From: Anaerolineales bacterium
GTDB taxonomy: Bacteria > Chloroflexota > Anaerolineae > Anaerolineales > UBA11579
NCBI GenBank assembly: GCA_026129255.1
Contig: JAHCIJ010000001.1
Coordinates: forward strand, 772,965-836,964
Direction of reading: 5' to 3'
DNA: 64,000 nucleotides
Every line of letters begins with the position of its first letter. Positions within the stretch are counted from its first letter, which is position 1. The notes beneath the pieces are model-generated. The model was not told where the DNA came from. It did no database searches and saw only the letters and a program-made list of their open reading frames with translations. Shown here piece by piece: positions 39,775 through 47,792 of this stretch. The position numbers and the translations under genes were made by a program.

Positions 39775-41348
39775 TGGGCACTCAGCAAATGTACGACGCG
39801 ATCATCATCGGCGGTGGGCACAATGGCCTGGTCTCGGCACTGGTGCTGGCGCGGGCTGGCCGCCGCGTGCTGGTGCTGGAACGCCGCGCCCAACTGGGCG
39901 GCGCAGCCAGCACCGAAGAGTTGATCCCGGGCTTCCGTTTCAATACCGGCGCACCGAATGCCAACCTGCTGCCGCCGGATGTGTTCTCGCTGTTTCGCAA
40001 ACACCCGCCCAGCTTCATGCAGTCCGAGGTGATGTCTTTCGCGCCGCAGCTCGATGAAAGCGCCGTCACGATTTGGCGCAGCACAGAGCGCACCGCCATG
40101 GAGTTGGCCACCCACTCCGCCAACGATGCGCGCTCGTACTGGGAGTACGCCCGCCAACTGGAGCGCTTTGCGGGCGTGCTCGCCAAGATGGCGCAGCTGC
40201 GCCCGCCCAGTCTGACCGAGAACCCCGCGCGTTTGTTGCTGGCGTGGGCGCGGCTGGCGCTGGACCTGCGCCGCCTGGGTGGGCGCGACATGATGGACTT
40301 TATGCGCGTGCTGCCGATGGGCGCGGCCACCTGGCTCAATGAGCACTTTGAAAGCGATGCCATCAAAGGACTGTACGCAGCCTATGCCACCACGGGCGTG
40401 ATGCAAGGCCCGCGTGCCAGCGGCACGGCCTTCATGCTGCTGTACCAGCACATGGGCGGACTGCAACAGCGCGCCGTAGTGGGCGGCGTGGGCGCGGTCA
40501 GCGCCGGGCTGGCCGCCGAGGCACAGGAGCACGGCACCGAGATCCGCACCGGCTCCGGCGTGGCACGCATCCTGGCCAGCAATGGCCGCGTGCACGGCGT
40601 CGAGCTCGAGAACGGCGAGCAGCTCACATCGCGTCAGGTGCTCTCGAATGCTGACCCACACACTACATATCTAAAACTGCTCGGCCCGGCACAACTGGAG
40701 CCGCGTAGCTATCGCCGCATGCGCAGCCTCAAGCTGCGCGGCAGCACGGCCACGGTGCATTTTGCGCTCAGCGGCGCGCCGCAGTTCCTGGCGGCCATCG
40801 GGCAGCCGGAGCGTTTGCAGGGCGACATCATCATCAGCCCCAGCCTGGATTACGCCGAGCAGGCCTACGATGACGCCAAGCACGGCCGCCTGTCTGCCAA
40901 GCCGGTGCTGATCGCACGCATCCCCAGCCTACTGGACAGCACGCTGGCGCCAGCGCGCAAACACACCCTCTCGGTCACCGTGCGCTATGCGCCTTACGCA
41001 CTAGCGGAGAGTGACTGGGATGCTGAGCGCGAGCGCCTAGGCGACCTGGTGATGGATACGCTAGCCGAGTACGCCCCCAACCTGAACACACTTGTGGAGC
41101 AGCGCCACATCCTTACGCCGCTGGATTACGAGCGCGACTACGGCCTGGCGGGCGGCAGCGAAATGCACGGCCAAATGGGGCTTGACCAGTTGCTGTTGCA
41201 GCGCCCGATCTCCGGCAGCGTAGGTCACCGCCTCGGTGGCCATGCGCCGCAGGGCTTGTACATCTGCGGCGCGGGCGGGCACCCCGGCGGCGGACTGACC
41301 GGCCTGCCCGGCTTGCTGGCGGCGCAGCAGGCGTTAGCGGAGCAATAG
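39774..41348 (+). CDS. FAD-dependent oxidoreductase, PYROXD2/phytoene-desaturase-like (2)
   Basis: Paralogue of the preceding protein, 524 aa. YDAIIIGGGHNGLVSALVLARAG is the FAD fold (seen in two pieces), RRAQLGGAASTEELIPGF follows, and the C-terminus has CGAGGHPGGGLTGLPG. Similarity runs over the full length, so the pair arose by tandem duplication and may act as a heterodimer or on successive steps. The frame is open to 39675, but ATG 39774 overlaps the upstream stop by 1 nt (TAATG) and begins the fold directly. Confidence 0.9.
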   Translation: MGTQQMYDAIIIGGGHNGLVSALVLARAGRRVLVLERRAQLGGAASTEELIPGFRFNTGAPNANLLPPDVFSLFRKHPPSFMQSEVMSFAPQLDESAVTIWRSTERTAMELATHSANDARSYWEYARQLERFAGVLAKMAQLRPPSLTENPARLLLAWARLALDLRRLGGRDMMDFMRVLPMGAATWLNEHFESDAIKGLYAAYATTGVMQGPRASGTAFMLLYQHMGGLQQRAVVGGVGAVSAGLAAEAQEHGTEIRTGSGVARILASNGRVHGVELENGEQLTSRQVLSNADPHTTYLKLLGPAQLEPRSYRRMRSLKLRGSTATVHFALSGAPQFLAAIGQPERLQGDIIISPSLDYAEQAYDDAKHGRLSAKPVLIARIPSLLDSTLAPARKHTLSVTVRYAPYALAESDWDAERERLGDLVMDTLAEYAPNLNTLVEQRHILTPLDYERDYGLAGGSEMHGQMGLDQLLLQRPISGSVGHRLGGHAPQGLYICGAGGHPGGGLTGLPGLLAAQQALAEQ

Positions 41349-41368
41349 CCTGCTAGGCTCCGTCTACC

Positions 41369-41427
41369 CGTCGCTTGGTCTTCCAGTCAGTATCAGCGGA
41401 CTAGACGACCAAGCGACTAGCCGACTA
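41369..41427. repeat. Octamer palindrome
   Basis: CGTCGCTTGGTC ... AGTCAG on one side and GACGACCAAGCGACTAGCC on the other. Between the oxidoreductase operon and the GNAT gene. Confidence 0.8.
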
Positions 41428-41442
41428 TTTTTGGAGTTAAGC

Positions 41443-41967
41443 ATGGGCGCTAAGACTGCGATTACCCTCCGACCCTACGGCGATGGCGATTTTGAGCTTC
41501 TGCGGGCCACGTTGGGCGTGCCTGAGATGACGCAGTTTCTGGGCGGCCCAGAATCCCCGGAGAAACTCAGCCAACGTCACCAGCGCTATGTAGCGTTGCA
41601 AGAAAAAGGCGAGAACCGCATGTTCGTCATCCTGGCGGGAGCCGAGCAGCAAGCCGTGGGTACGATCGGCTATTGGGAGCACGAGTACGAAGGTGAGCCT
41701 GCCTGGGAAACAGGCTGGGCCGTGCTGCCCGCCTGGCAAGGGCATGGCTTGGCTTCGCAAGCCACGCGCGAGGTCATTGCGCGGTTGCGCACCGAGGGCA
41801 GCCGCCGCTATCTGTTTGCCTATCCCACCGTTGAGAATCTGGCCTCCAACGGCGTATGTCGCAAGGCGGGCTTCAAACTGCTTGGCCCGGAACCGGGCGA
41901 GTACCCCAAGGGCAACAAGATCACCTTTAACGTATGGCGTTACGACCTGGCCGCCTCATCGGATTAA
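41443..41967 (+). CDS. GNAT-family N-acetyltransferase
   Basis: Acetyl-CoA-dependent acetyltransferase of 174 aa. ITLRPYGDGDFELLRATL is the usual start; the CoA-binding segment is LPAWQGHGLASQATREVIARL (a Q/RxxGxA/G type), and ENLASNGVCRKAGFKLLG is the conserved C-terminal part. Resembles RimJ/RimL-like enzymes; the substrate is unknown. ATG 41443 with GGAG 6 nt upstream is preferred over the TTG at 41431. Confidence 0.88.
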   Translation: MGAKTAITLRPYGDGDFELLRATLGVPEMTQFLGGPESPEKLSQRHQRYVALQEKGENRMFVILAGAEQQAVGTIGYWEHEYEGEPAWETGWAVLPAWQGHGLASQATREVIARLRTEGSRRYLFAYPTVENLASNGVCRKAGFKLLGPEPGEYPKGNKITFNVWRYDLAASSD

Positions 41968-42072
41968 AGTCAGCAGCGGTTTTAGCACTTCAACAATCCT
42001 TGCGACAACAACAAATTCGGCTAGAATGCGGCCACATTGGATTTGTAACGGATATAAGTAACGGAGAACTAC

Positions 42073-42960
42073 ATGTCATTTAATGATCAAAAACGCCTAG
42101 ACCCTTCGCAAGTGCAGGACCGGCGCGGGCGCAGTACCGGCCGCAGCACGGGCCGCACGGTGGTGGTAGGTGGCGGACTTGGCCTGCTTGTACTGCTGGT
42201 TTCCATGTTCCTGGGTGTTGACCCATCGGCATTGTTGGGCGACACATCCTCTGGCCCAGCCTATACGGATGGCTACTCGCAGAATGCCTCGGAGCTGACC
42301 TCTGAGTGCCAAACCGGCGCCGACGCCAACCAGCGCCAGGATTGCCAGCTGGTTGGTTTTGTGAACAGCATCCAGGCTTTCTGGACGGATGAGTTCACCA
42401 ACTTTGGCATGCGCTATGTGCCAGCCCAGACGGTACTTTTCTCTGGCTCCACACAAGCCGCTTGCGGATTCGCCTCTAGCGCATCCGGCCCGTTCTACTG
42501 CCCGCGTGACCGCATGGTCTATGTAGATCTATCCTTCTTTGAGACCATCCGCACGCGCCTGGGGGCGCGTGGCGGCCCACTCGCCATGGCCTACATCATT
42601 GCACATGAGTACGGCCACCATGTCCAGAATCTTTTTGGCGTGCTGAACACCTCCGGCATGATCCGGGACACCGGCCCCGATAGCGAGATCGTGTTTGTGG
42701 AGCTGCAAGCAGACTGCCTGGCTGGCATCTGGCTGCACCACGCCACCCAAACGGGCTATATCGCACGTCTTACGCGTGAAGACATCATCCAAGCGCTGGA
42801 TGCTGCGGTTTCCGTGGGTGATGATCGCATTCAGCAGCAAACCCAAGGCTACGTCGTGCCGGATGCGTGGACGCACGGCTCATCCCAGCAGCGCCTGGAA
42901 GCTTTGCAAGATGGGTTGGCCTCTGGCGATGTGGATAGCTGCAACACGCCTGGGTGGTAG
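42073..42960 (+). CDS. Neutral zinc metallopeptidase, YpfJ type
   Basis: Membrane-anchored putative metallopeptidase, 295 aa. One helix near the N-terminus (VVVGGGLGLLVLLVSMFLG), then an outer domain with the zinc motif AHEYGHH (~177-183) and a downstream Glu in VELQADCLAGIW, as in the PF04228 family (E. coli YpfJ). RLDPSQVQDRRG at the start is a conserved cytosolic patch of the family. The substrate is not known. TAGAAT near 42014 and ACGGAG before the ATG give a promoter with a leader. Confidence 0.93.
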   Translation: MSFNDQKRLDPSQVQDRRGRSTGRSTGRTVVVGGGLGLLVLLVSMFLGVDPSALLGDTSSGPAYTDGYSQNASELTSECQTGADANQRQDCQLVGFVNSIQAFWTDEFTNFGMRYVPAQTVLFSGSTQAACGFASSASGPFYCPRDRMVYVDLSFFETIRTRLGARGGPLAMAYIIAHEYGHHVQNLFGVLNTSGMIRDTGPDSEIVFVELQADCLAGIWLHHATQTGYIARLTREDIIQALDAAVSVGDDRIQQQTQGYVVPDAWTHGSSQQRLEALQDGLASGDVDSCNTPGW

Positions 42961-42980
42961 CTCTCTTGACCAAGAAAATC

Positions 42981-43012
42981 AAAATGCCCTTTCTTACAGA
43001 AAGGGCATTTTC
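42981..43012. terminator. Rho-independent terminator, bidirectional
   Basis: Stem AAAATGCCCTTTCT / AGAAAGGGCATTTT with loop TAC. Between convergent metallopeptidase and MFS genes. Confidence 0.9.
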
Positions 43013-43039
43013 GTATCTGCTGCACTACAGTATGCAAAG

Positions 43040-44302
43040 TTAGGCAGCTTCAACTCTAGTGAAGCTCGCCACCCAGGCCGCAGCCAGGAACAACAGCGCG
43101 GCCAAGGCATACAAGGTTAAGTAGCCTAAGGTGCCTGCCGGGGTGAGCTGATTAAGCGGATCGATCAGCAGGCCGCCCAGCAGGCGCGCCACCGTGCCGC
43201 CCGCTGCGCCAGCAATACCGGCCAGGCCAATGTAGCGCCCTGCCTCCGGCTTGGGCACGATGTCGGTGAGTTGAGCAAAGTTGGCCGAGAGGTAAATGCC
43301 CGCGCCGCAGCCAATCAGCCCGGCGGCCACCATCAGCCAGTTGAGATCACGCACCACCAGCACCAACAGCGTGCCCGCCGCGGCCATCAGGCAGGCGGCG
43401 ATCACCACGGGCGCACGGCCCACACGGTCGGCCAGGCGGCCGGAGGGCACAGCCACGGCCAGGATGGCGCCGCCCAGCACGATGGAGAGGCGCGCCAGGT
43501 AGCGCTGCGCGTCCGCCTCGGGCAGGCCGACTACCCCCACCACGAACAGCAGCAGGAACTGGCTCAAGATCACGAAGCCGACCCAGAACAGGAAGCGGTT
43601 GGCAAACCACCAGCGGAAGGCGTGCTGAGCGCGCCAATCGAAACGGAAGCTGTCTATGTAAGTTTTGAACAGCGGCTCGCGCACGGGTTCGCCTTGCTCA
43701 TACGGCTCATTACGCATGCCCAGCCAGGTGAACAGCAGCGCCAGCAGCAGGCCGAGCACCGGCACGGCCATGGCAGCGAAAACTGCACCATCACCCAGCT
43801 CGGGCTGGCGGGAGAGCAGCTCGCCGGCCACCAGGCGGCCCACCAGCACCGCCAGGATCTCGGTGAGTGACTTCAGGCCGGAGGCCAGGCCGCGCTGAGC
43901 GGCGGGCACGCGGTCAGCATACAGCGCCTCCCAGGGCGCAAAGATGATATTGTCACCAAAGCGCCACAGCAGCACGCCAAGCACGAAGACCCACACCGCC
44001 GGCGCCAGCCCCACCAGCAGCAAGCCTGCCGCCATCAACGGCACACCGACGATGAAGTAGGGCAAGCGGCGCCCGAGTGGTGAACGCGTGCGGTCGGACA
44101 GCAGACCTACCAACGGCCCCATCAGCAGCACCAACAGCGAGCCCGCCGCGGTGCTGAAGCCCAACAGCGTATTGGGATTGTCTGGCGCCAGTTGCAATAC
44201 CTTGAAGCCATACAGCGCCGGGTCGAGCGTGTTGCTGAACAGCGTGAGCGCAAAGCCGAAGGAGGCGATGGCGAGGAGGCGCGACAGGGAGAGGTTTTGC
44301 AT
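43040..44302 (-). CDS. MFS transporter
   Basis: Twelve-helix major facilitator of 420 aa. PLVGLLSDRTRSPLGRRLPYF is the loop 2-3 signature (G-x-x-x-D-R family) and its shape resembles sugar/cation (GPH) symporters and related exporters. A second copy of the signature, PSGRLADRVGR, is in the second half. Substrate unknown. ATG 44302, 9 nt behind TACAAT, is preferred over an in-frame start at 44323. Convergent with the metallopeptidase gene and divergent from citrate synthase. Confidence 0.88.
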   Translation of the reverse strand: MQNLSLSRLLAIASFGFALTLFSNTLDPALYGFKVLQLAPDNPNTLLGFSTAAGSLLVLLMGPLVGLLSDRTRSPLGRRLPYFIVGVPLMAAGLLLVGLAPAVWVFVLGVLLWRFGDNIIFAPWEALYADRVPAAQRGLASGLKSLTEILAVLVGRLVAGELLSRQPELGDGAVFAAMAVPVLGLLLALLFTWLGMRNEPYEQGEPVREPLFKTYIDSFRFDWRAQHAFRWWFANRFLFWVGFVILSQFLLLFVVGVVGLPEADAQRYLARLSIVLGGAILAVAVPSGRLADRVGRAPVVIAACLMAAAGTLLVLVVRDLNWLMVAAGLIGCGAGIYLSANFAQLTDIVPKPEAGRYIGLAGIAGAAGGTVARLLGGLLIDPLNQLTPAGTLGYLTLYALAALLFLAAAWVASFTRVEAA

Positions 44303-44311
44303 GCGGCCCTG

Positions 44312-44317
44312 ATTGTA
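44312..44317 (-). promoter_or_regulatory. -10 box of MFS gene
   Basis: TACAAT on the minus strand, 9 nt before ATG 44302. Confidence 0.45.
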
Positions 44318-44323
44318 AGTCAC

Positions 44324-44380
44324 GCGACCAATCGACTAAGTGACCAACCGACTGTCAATTGGTCGATTGGTCTACTGGTC
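44324..44380. repeat. Octamer palindrome between divergent genes
   Basis: Left units CGACCAAT, CGACTAAG, TGACCAAC, CGACTGTC; right units AATTGGTC, GATTGGTC, TACTGGTC. Confidence 0.85.
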
Positions 44381-44394
44381 AAGTGCGCTAGAAT
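44367..44394 (+). promoter_or_regulatory. Promoter of citrate synthase with -35 inside a repeat
   Basis: TTGGTC (44367-44372, an octamer unit), 16-nt spacer, TAGAAT (44389-44394). Leader of ~35 nt with CAGGAGC before the ATG. Confidence 0.5.
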
Positions 44395-44435
44395 ACACGC
44401 ACACTACCGGGTTTTATCTTTCAGGAGCTTCCCTA

Positions 44436-45578
44436 ATGTCTAACTATGTTCCGGGTTTGCAAGGTATTGTTGCTGTGCAGACCAATAAGAGTAAGGTGGA
44501 TGGCGAAGCCGGCGAGCTGGTCATCGCTGGTTTCAAGCTGGAAGAGATCGCCAGCCGCGCCAGCTTCGAAGAAATGGTCTACCTGCTGTGGCACGACCGC
44601 TTGCCCAGCGCCAGCGAACTGCAAGCCTTCACCGCCTCTCTGGCCGAGCTGCGCAGCCTGCCAAAGGCGACGCTGGCGCTACTCGAGGCCAGCGCTAGCT
44701 CTGAGCTGGATCTGATGGACGCGCTACGTATGGCCACCGGCACGCTGGGCCTGGACGCGCCAGCAGAGGGTACGGACGACTCGCTGGCCAAGCGCTTGCT
44801 GGCCACCTTCCCCACCATCGTGGCGGCGGCCTGGCGGCTAGCCAACGGCAAGCAGCCGATCGCTCCCGACGCCAGTTTGGGGCACGCCGCCAACTACTTG
44901 TATATGCTGGAGGGCGCGGCCCCCAGTGCAGCGCGCGTGCGTGGTCTGGAAACTTACCTCAACACCGTAATCGACCACGGCTCGAATGCCTCCACCTTCA
45001 CGGCACGCGTGATCATGTCCACTGGCACGGACTTCGTCTCGGCCATCGTCGGTGCCATCGGTGCGCTCAAGGGGCCGCTGCACGGCGGCGCGCCCGGCCC
45101 GGCGCTGGACATGGTCTTCGAGATCGGCACGGCGGAGAATGCCGAGCCGGTGCTGCGCCAAAAGCTGGGCGCGGGCGAGCTGCTGATGGGCTTCGGCCAC
45201 CGCGTCTACAAAGTGCGTGACCCACGCGCCGATGTGCTCTCCAAGGCGGCGCGTGAATTCTACGAAGCCGACGGCGACATGGCCTTGTACAACCTGGTGC
45301 AGGATGTGGAGAAGACTGCCATCCGCCTGCTGGAAGAATACAAGCCCGGCCGAAATTTACAAACCAACGTGGAATTCTATACCGCCCTGTTGCTGCACGG
45401 GCTCGACTTCCCCATCCCGCTGTTCACGCCTACTTTCGCGGTGAGCCGCGTGGGTGGCTGGCTGGCGCACTGCTTCGAGCAACGCGCCGAGGGTCGCATC
45501 ATCCGCCCGCAGTCGGAGTACACGGGTGTGGATGATAGGAAATGGGTGGCGGTGGAAAAGCGGGAATCGATTAATTGA
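44436..45578 (+). CDS. Citrate synthase (or 2-methylcitrate synthase)
   Basis: Condenses acetyl-CoA (or propionyl-CoA) with oxaloacetate; 380 aa, the short dimeric type. Active-site His are in GPLHGGAPG and GFGHRVYKVRDPRA; the third catalytic residue lies in NVEFYTALLL, with Glu where E. coli has Asp, as in a common actinobacterial/Chloroflexota form. C-terminal FTPTFAVSRVGGWLAH binds CoA. The upstream open frame to 44340 is repeat-derived; ATG 44436 with AGGAGC is the start. Confidence 0.93.
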   Translation: MSNYVPGLQGIVAVQTNKSKVDGEAGELVIAGFKLEEIASRASFEEMVYLLWHDRLPSASELQAFTASLAELRSLPKATLALLEASASSELDLMDALRMATGTLGLDAPAEGTDDSLAKRLLATFPTIVAAAWRLANGKQPIAPDASLGHAANYLYMLEGAAPSAARVRGLETYLNTVIDHGSNASTFTARVIMSTGTDFVSAIVGAIGALKGPLHGGAPGPALDMVFEIGTAENAEPVLRQKLGAGELLMGFGHRVYKVRDPRADVLSKAAREFYEADGDMALYNLVQDVEKTAIRLLEEYKPGRNLQTNVEFYTALLLHGLDFPIPLFTPTFAVSRVGGWLAHCFEQRAEGRIIRPQSEYTGVDDRKWVAVEKRESIN

Positions 45579-45637
45579 TTAATCAATGGATCGATTGATC
45601 GATTCGTCTATTGGTCATTTGGTCGGTTGGTCAGCAC
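45576..45637. repeat. Octamer-like repeat after citrate synthase
   Basis: Units ATTGATTA, ATCAATGG, ATCGATTG then TATTGGTC, ATTTGGTC, GGTTGGTC. Starts inside the stop codon region of the citrate synthase gene. Confidence 0.7.
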
Positions 45638-45698
45638 ACCGCTTTGCGCTTTTACTTGAGCTGACAATTGCGCTGGTAGTCCTGGCTACTCAGTATGC

Positions 45699-45832
45699 CG
45701 TCTTTGCGAGGAGCGCTGAAAGTTGCATCTTCATGCAACTTTCAGCCCCGAAGCAATCCCCAAGTCTATTTGCAAACCAGGTTGGGGATTGCTTCGCTCA
45801 CGCTGCGCAGCAGCGTATCGCTCGCAAAGACG
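45699..45832. repeat. TTTGCGAG palindromic element, full copy
   Basis: Outer arms CGTCTTTGCGAG / CTCGCAAAGACG; inner arms CGAAGCAATCCCCAA / TTGGGGATTGCTTCG; each half contains a smaller hairpin (GAAAGTTGCAT / ATGCAACTTTC and GCTGCGCAGCAGC). The intergenic reference for the copies found in genes. Confidence 0.95.
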
Positions 45833-45943
45833 ATATGGGGTGCGACCGCCCACCTCACCCACTATCGTGCGTCCTGAGTACTTCGCTCTGCTCAGCATAA
45901 ACTCCGTGAAGGACCCCTTGCAGGGCGTGTTGCCTAGCTAAAT

Positions 45944-45973
45944 AAAAGAGCCGCTTTTCGGCGGCTCTTTTTG
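45944..45973. terminator. Rho-independent terminator
   Basis: Stem AAGAGCCGC / GCGGCTCTT around TTTTCG, with T-run; directly after the DUF2200 gene on the minus strand. Confidence 0.88.
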
Positions 45974-45976
45974 CTC

Positions 45977-46354
45977 CTAGCTCACAGCCTCAGCGGGCTG
46001 GCGCAAGATCTTCTCCATTGCTTTGCCCTTGGCCAGCTCATCCACCAGCTTATCCAAGTAGCGCATCTCTTTCATCAGCGGGTCTTCGATCTCTTCAAGG
46101 CGCACACCGCACACCACGCCCGTGATCAACTCACGAGCTGGATTCATGTCTGGAGCTTCTGCAAAGAAGGTTTCGAAGGTGGTCTCACGCTTGATCTGCG
46201 CGTCCATCTGCTTTTTGTTGTAACCAGTCAGCCAATGGATGATCTTGTCAACCTCAGCCTTGGTGCGGCCCTTCTTCTCAGCCTTCTGCACGTACATGGG
46301 GTACACGCTGGAGAAAGTGATCTTATAGATACGTGGGTTGAATGTCTTAGCCAT
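45977..46354 (-). CDS. DUF2200 family protein
   Basis: A 125-aa cytosolic protein of unknown function. The segment [35 protein letters not shown] (seen in pieces) is the DUF2200 signature, and the rest is helical with an added C-terminal tail LRQPAEAVS. No catalytic residues are known for the family. Promoter: TAGAAT about 17 nt before a CGGAG ribosome site. Downstream of it lies a terminator. Confidence 0.85.
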   Translation of the reverse strand: MAKTFNPRIYKITFSSVYPMYVQKAEKKGRTKAEVDKIIHWLTGYNKKQMDAQIKRETTFETFFAEAPDMNPARELITGVVCGVRLEEIEDPLMKEMRYLDKLVDELAKGKAMEKILRQPAEAVS

Positions 46355-46392
46355 GGTTACTCCGCTCGTTTGATTCTACTCCATCCCCTAGG

Positions 46393-47139
46393 CTAGCCGC
46401 CAAACAGGCCACCGATCACATCGCCCGCTACACCACCGGCTTTGCCCTTGTTGCGCTTGGCGCCGGCCAGGATGCGGTCGGCCAGACGCGAGAGCGGCAG
46501 GCTCTGCAAATACACCTTGCCGGGGCCAGTGAGCTGGGCCAGGAACAGACCCTCACCGGCGAACAGAGCGTTGGTGAAGCCGCGCATCATCTTGATATCA
46601 TAGTCCACCGTGGGCGCAAAGGCCACCAGGCAGCCGGTGTCCACTTGCAGGGTCTCACCCGCCGCCAGAGTCTTCTCGATCAGCGTGCCACCCGCGTGCA
46701 CCCAGGCCATACCGCTGCCCTCCAGGCGCTGGAGGATGAACCCTTCGCCGCCGAAGAGGCCGGCGCCCAGCCGCTTGGTGAAGGCGATCTCGATCTCGAC
46801 GCTGGGATCGGCGCACAGGAACGAATCCTTCTGGCAGATAAACTTCCCGCCCTCTGCGCTCAGATTAAGCGGCAGGATGCTGCCCGGATATGGCGCAGCA
46901 AAGGCCACATGCGAGACGTCTTGACTGATATTGGAGAAGGTGGAGATAAAAAAGCTCTCGCCGGTGAACATGCGTTTGAGCCCCTTGAAGATGCCGCCGA
47001 CGCCGGTCTGCATCTCAATACCGGCTTCCATATAGGTCATCGTGCCGGCTTCGCCGCGCACGGCTTCACCGGGGTCCAGCTCGATCTCGAGCAACTGCAA
47101 ATCATCGCCGTAGATCTTGTATGCAATTTCGTCTGGCAT
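46393..47139 (-). CDS. AIM24/TIGR00266-type protein
   Basis: A 248-aa beta-rich protein of the AIM24/DUF124 family. YKIYGDDLQLLEIELDPGEAV begins the repeat-like beta roll, and TGPGKVYLQSLPLSRLADRI near the end is the conserved family block. The C-terminus is Gly-rich (GGVAGDVIGGLFGG). Function is unclear; mitochondrial AIM24 affects membrane architecture, and bacterial relatives often sit near SPFH and zinc-ribbon membrane proteins. ATG 47139 has GAGGAGG upstream and is preferred over the start at 47301. TATAAT at 47183-47188 (minus) gives a short leader. Confidence 0.88.
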   Translation of the reverse strand: MPDEIAYKIYGDDLQLLEIELDPGEAVRGEAGTMTYMEAGIEMQTGVGGIFKGLKRMFTGESFFISTFSNISQDVSHVAFAAPYPGSILPLNLSAEGGKFICQKDSFLCADPSVEIEIAFTKRLGAGLFGGEGFILQRLEGSGMAWVHAGGTLIEKTLAAGETLQVDTGCLVAFAPTVDYDIKMMRGFTNALFAGEGLFLAQLTGPGKVYLQSLPLSRLADRILAGAKRNKGKAGGVAGDVIGGLFGG

Positions 47140-47182
47140 CTGTGCCTCCTCATCAACAAAGGGACGGACAAGTGTCCATCCG

Positions 47183-47188
47183 ATTATA
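47183..47188 (-). promoter_or_regulatory. -10 box of AIM24-like gene
   Basis: TATAAT on the minus strand, 43 nt before the start; the leader contains a good RBS, unlike the leaderless genes. Confidence 0.55.
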
Positions 47189-47223
47189 TACGGCGGGGTT
47201 GGCAAGAGGTTTCGGGGAGAAAT

Positions 47224-47309
47224 TTCCACAGATAAACACAGATGCAAAGACGATAAAACACGAACAAAATCAGCTTTATCCGTTTTAGAATCTGTGTTCA
47301 TCTGTGGAA
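47224..47309. repeat. CCACAGAT palindromic element
   Basis: TTCCACAGATAAACACAGATG at the left and its partner TCTGTGTTCATCTGTGGAA at the right enclose a ~45-nt A-rich loop. Half copies at 60476 and 63961. Confidence 0.9.
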
Positions 47310-47378
47310 GGGTCTCTCAGTCTTTAGACTACAGCCGTCCAAAAATCGGCTAAACTTACTTCTTAGGAGCGCACACAC

Positions 47379-47732
47379 ATGAAATCAATCGCAAAAATTG
47401 CTTCCTGGATCCTGATTTTCTTTGGCGTGCTCTTTATCTGGGGCGCGTTTAGTGACCAAGGCCAGCCCAGCTGGCTGCTGATCGGCGGAATCACGGTGGG
47501 CATTGGCTTTGCGCTGATGTGGTACGCCAACCAAAAACTCACCGCCCCGGGCGAGCAGAAGGTCACCTATAACGTGGATCTGACCGGCGACGTTAAGCTA
47601 GAGAAGTTCCTCTGTCAGCAGTGCGGCGGCGCGCTCAGCGACAAAAATGTGGCCTTGGTGGGCGGTGCGGTGAACGTCACCTGCCCGTTCTGCGGTGCGG
47701 TCTACCAGATCGAAGAGGCACCAAAGTGGTAG
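47379..47732 (+). CDS. Two-helix membrane protein with C-terminal zinc ribbon
   Basis: A 117-aa protein with two membrane helices (~8-25, ~31-50) and a cytosolic tail holding CQQCGG ... CPFCGA, a zinc ribbon. No family is recognised. It is the first gene of the plus-strand arm, 60 nt ahead of the DUF2207 gene, so it may belong to the radical-SAM locus, but the octamer repeat lies between them. TAGGAG precedes the ATG. Confidence 0.7.
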   Translation: MKSIAKIASWILIFFGVLFIWGAFSDQGQPSWLLIGGITVGIGFALMWYANQKLTAPGEQKVTYNVDLTGDVKLEKFLCQQCGGALSDKNVALVGGAVNVTCPFCGAVYQIEEAPKW

Positions 47733-47758
47733 GCGGACATACACTGTACGTGATTCAC

Positions 47759-47790
47759 GATTGACCAATCGACCAAGTGACAGGGTTGAC
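47759..47790. repeat. Octamer repeat upstream of the DUF2207 gene
   Basis: TGACCAAT, CGACCAAG, TGACAGGG, TTGACCG. Ends 2 nt before the start codon, leaving no room for a ribosome site. Confidence 0.7.
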
Positions 47791-47792
47791 CG

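Larger units (their letters stand above)
45579..45976. other. Gene-free region with repeats and terminator
   Basis: About 400 nt without a supportable gene. Holds an octamer-like array, a full TTTGCGAG element and a bidirectional terminator. Short ORFs here simply read through the repeats. Confidence 0.75.
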
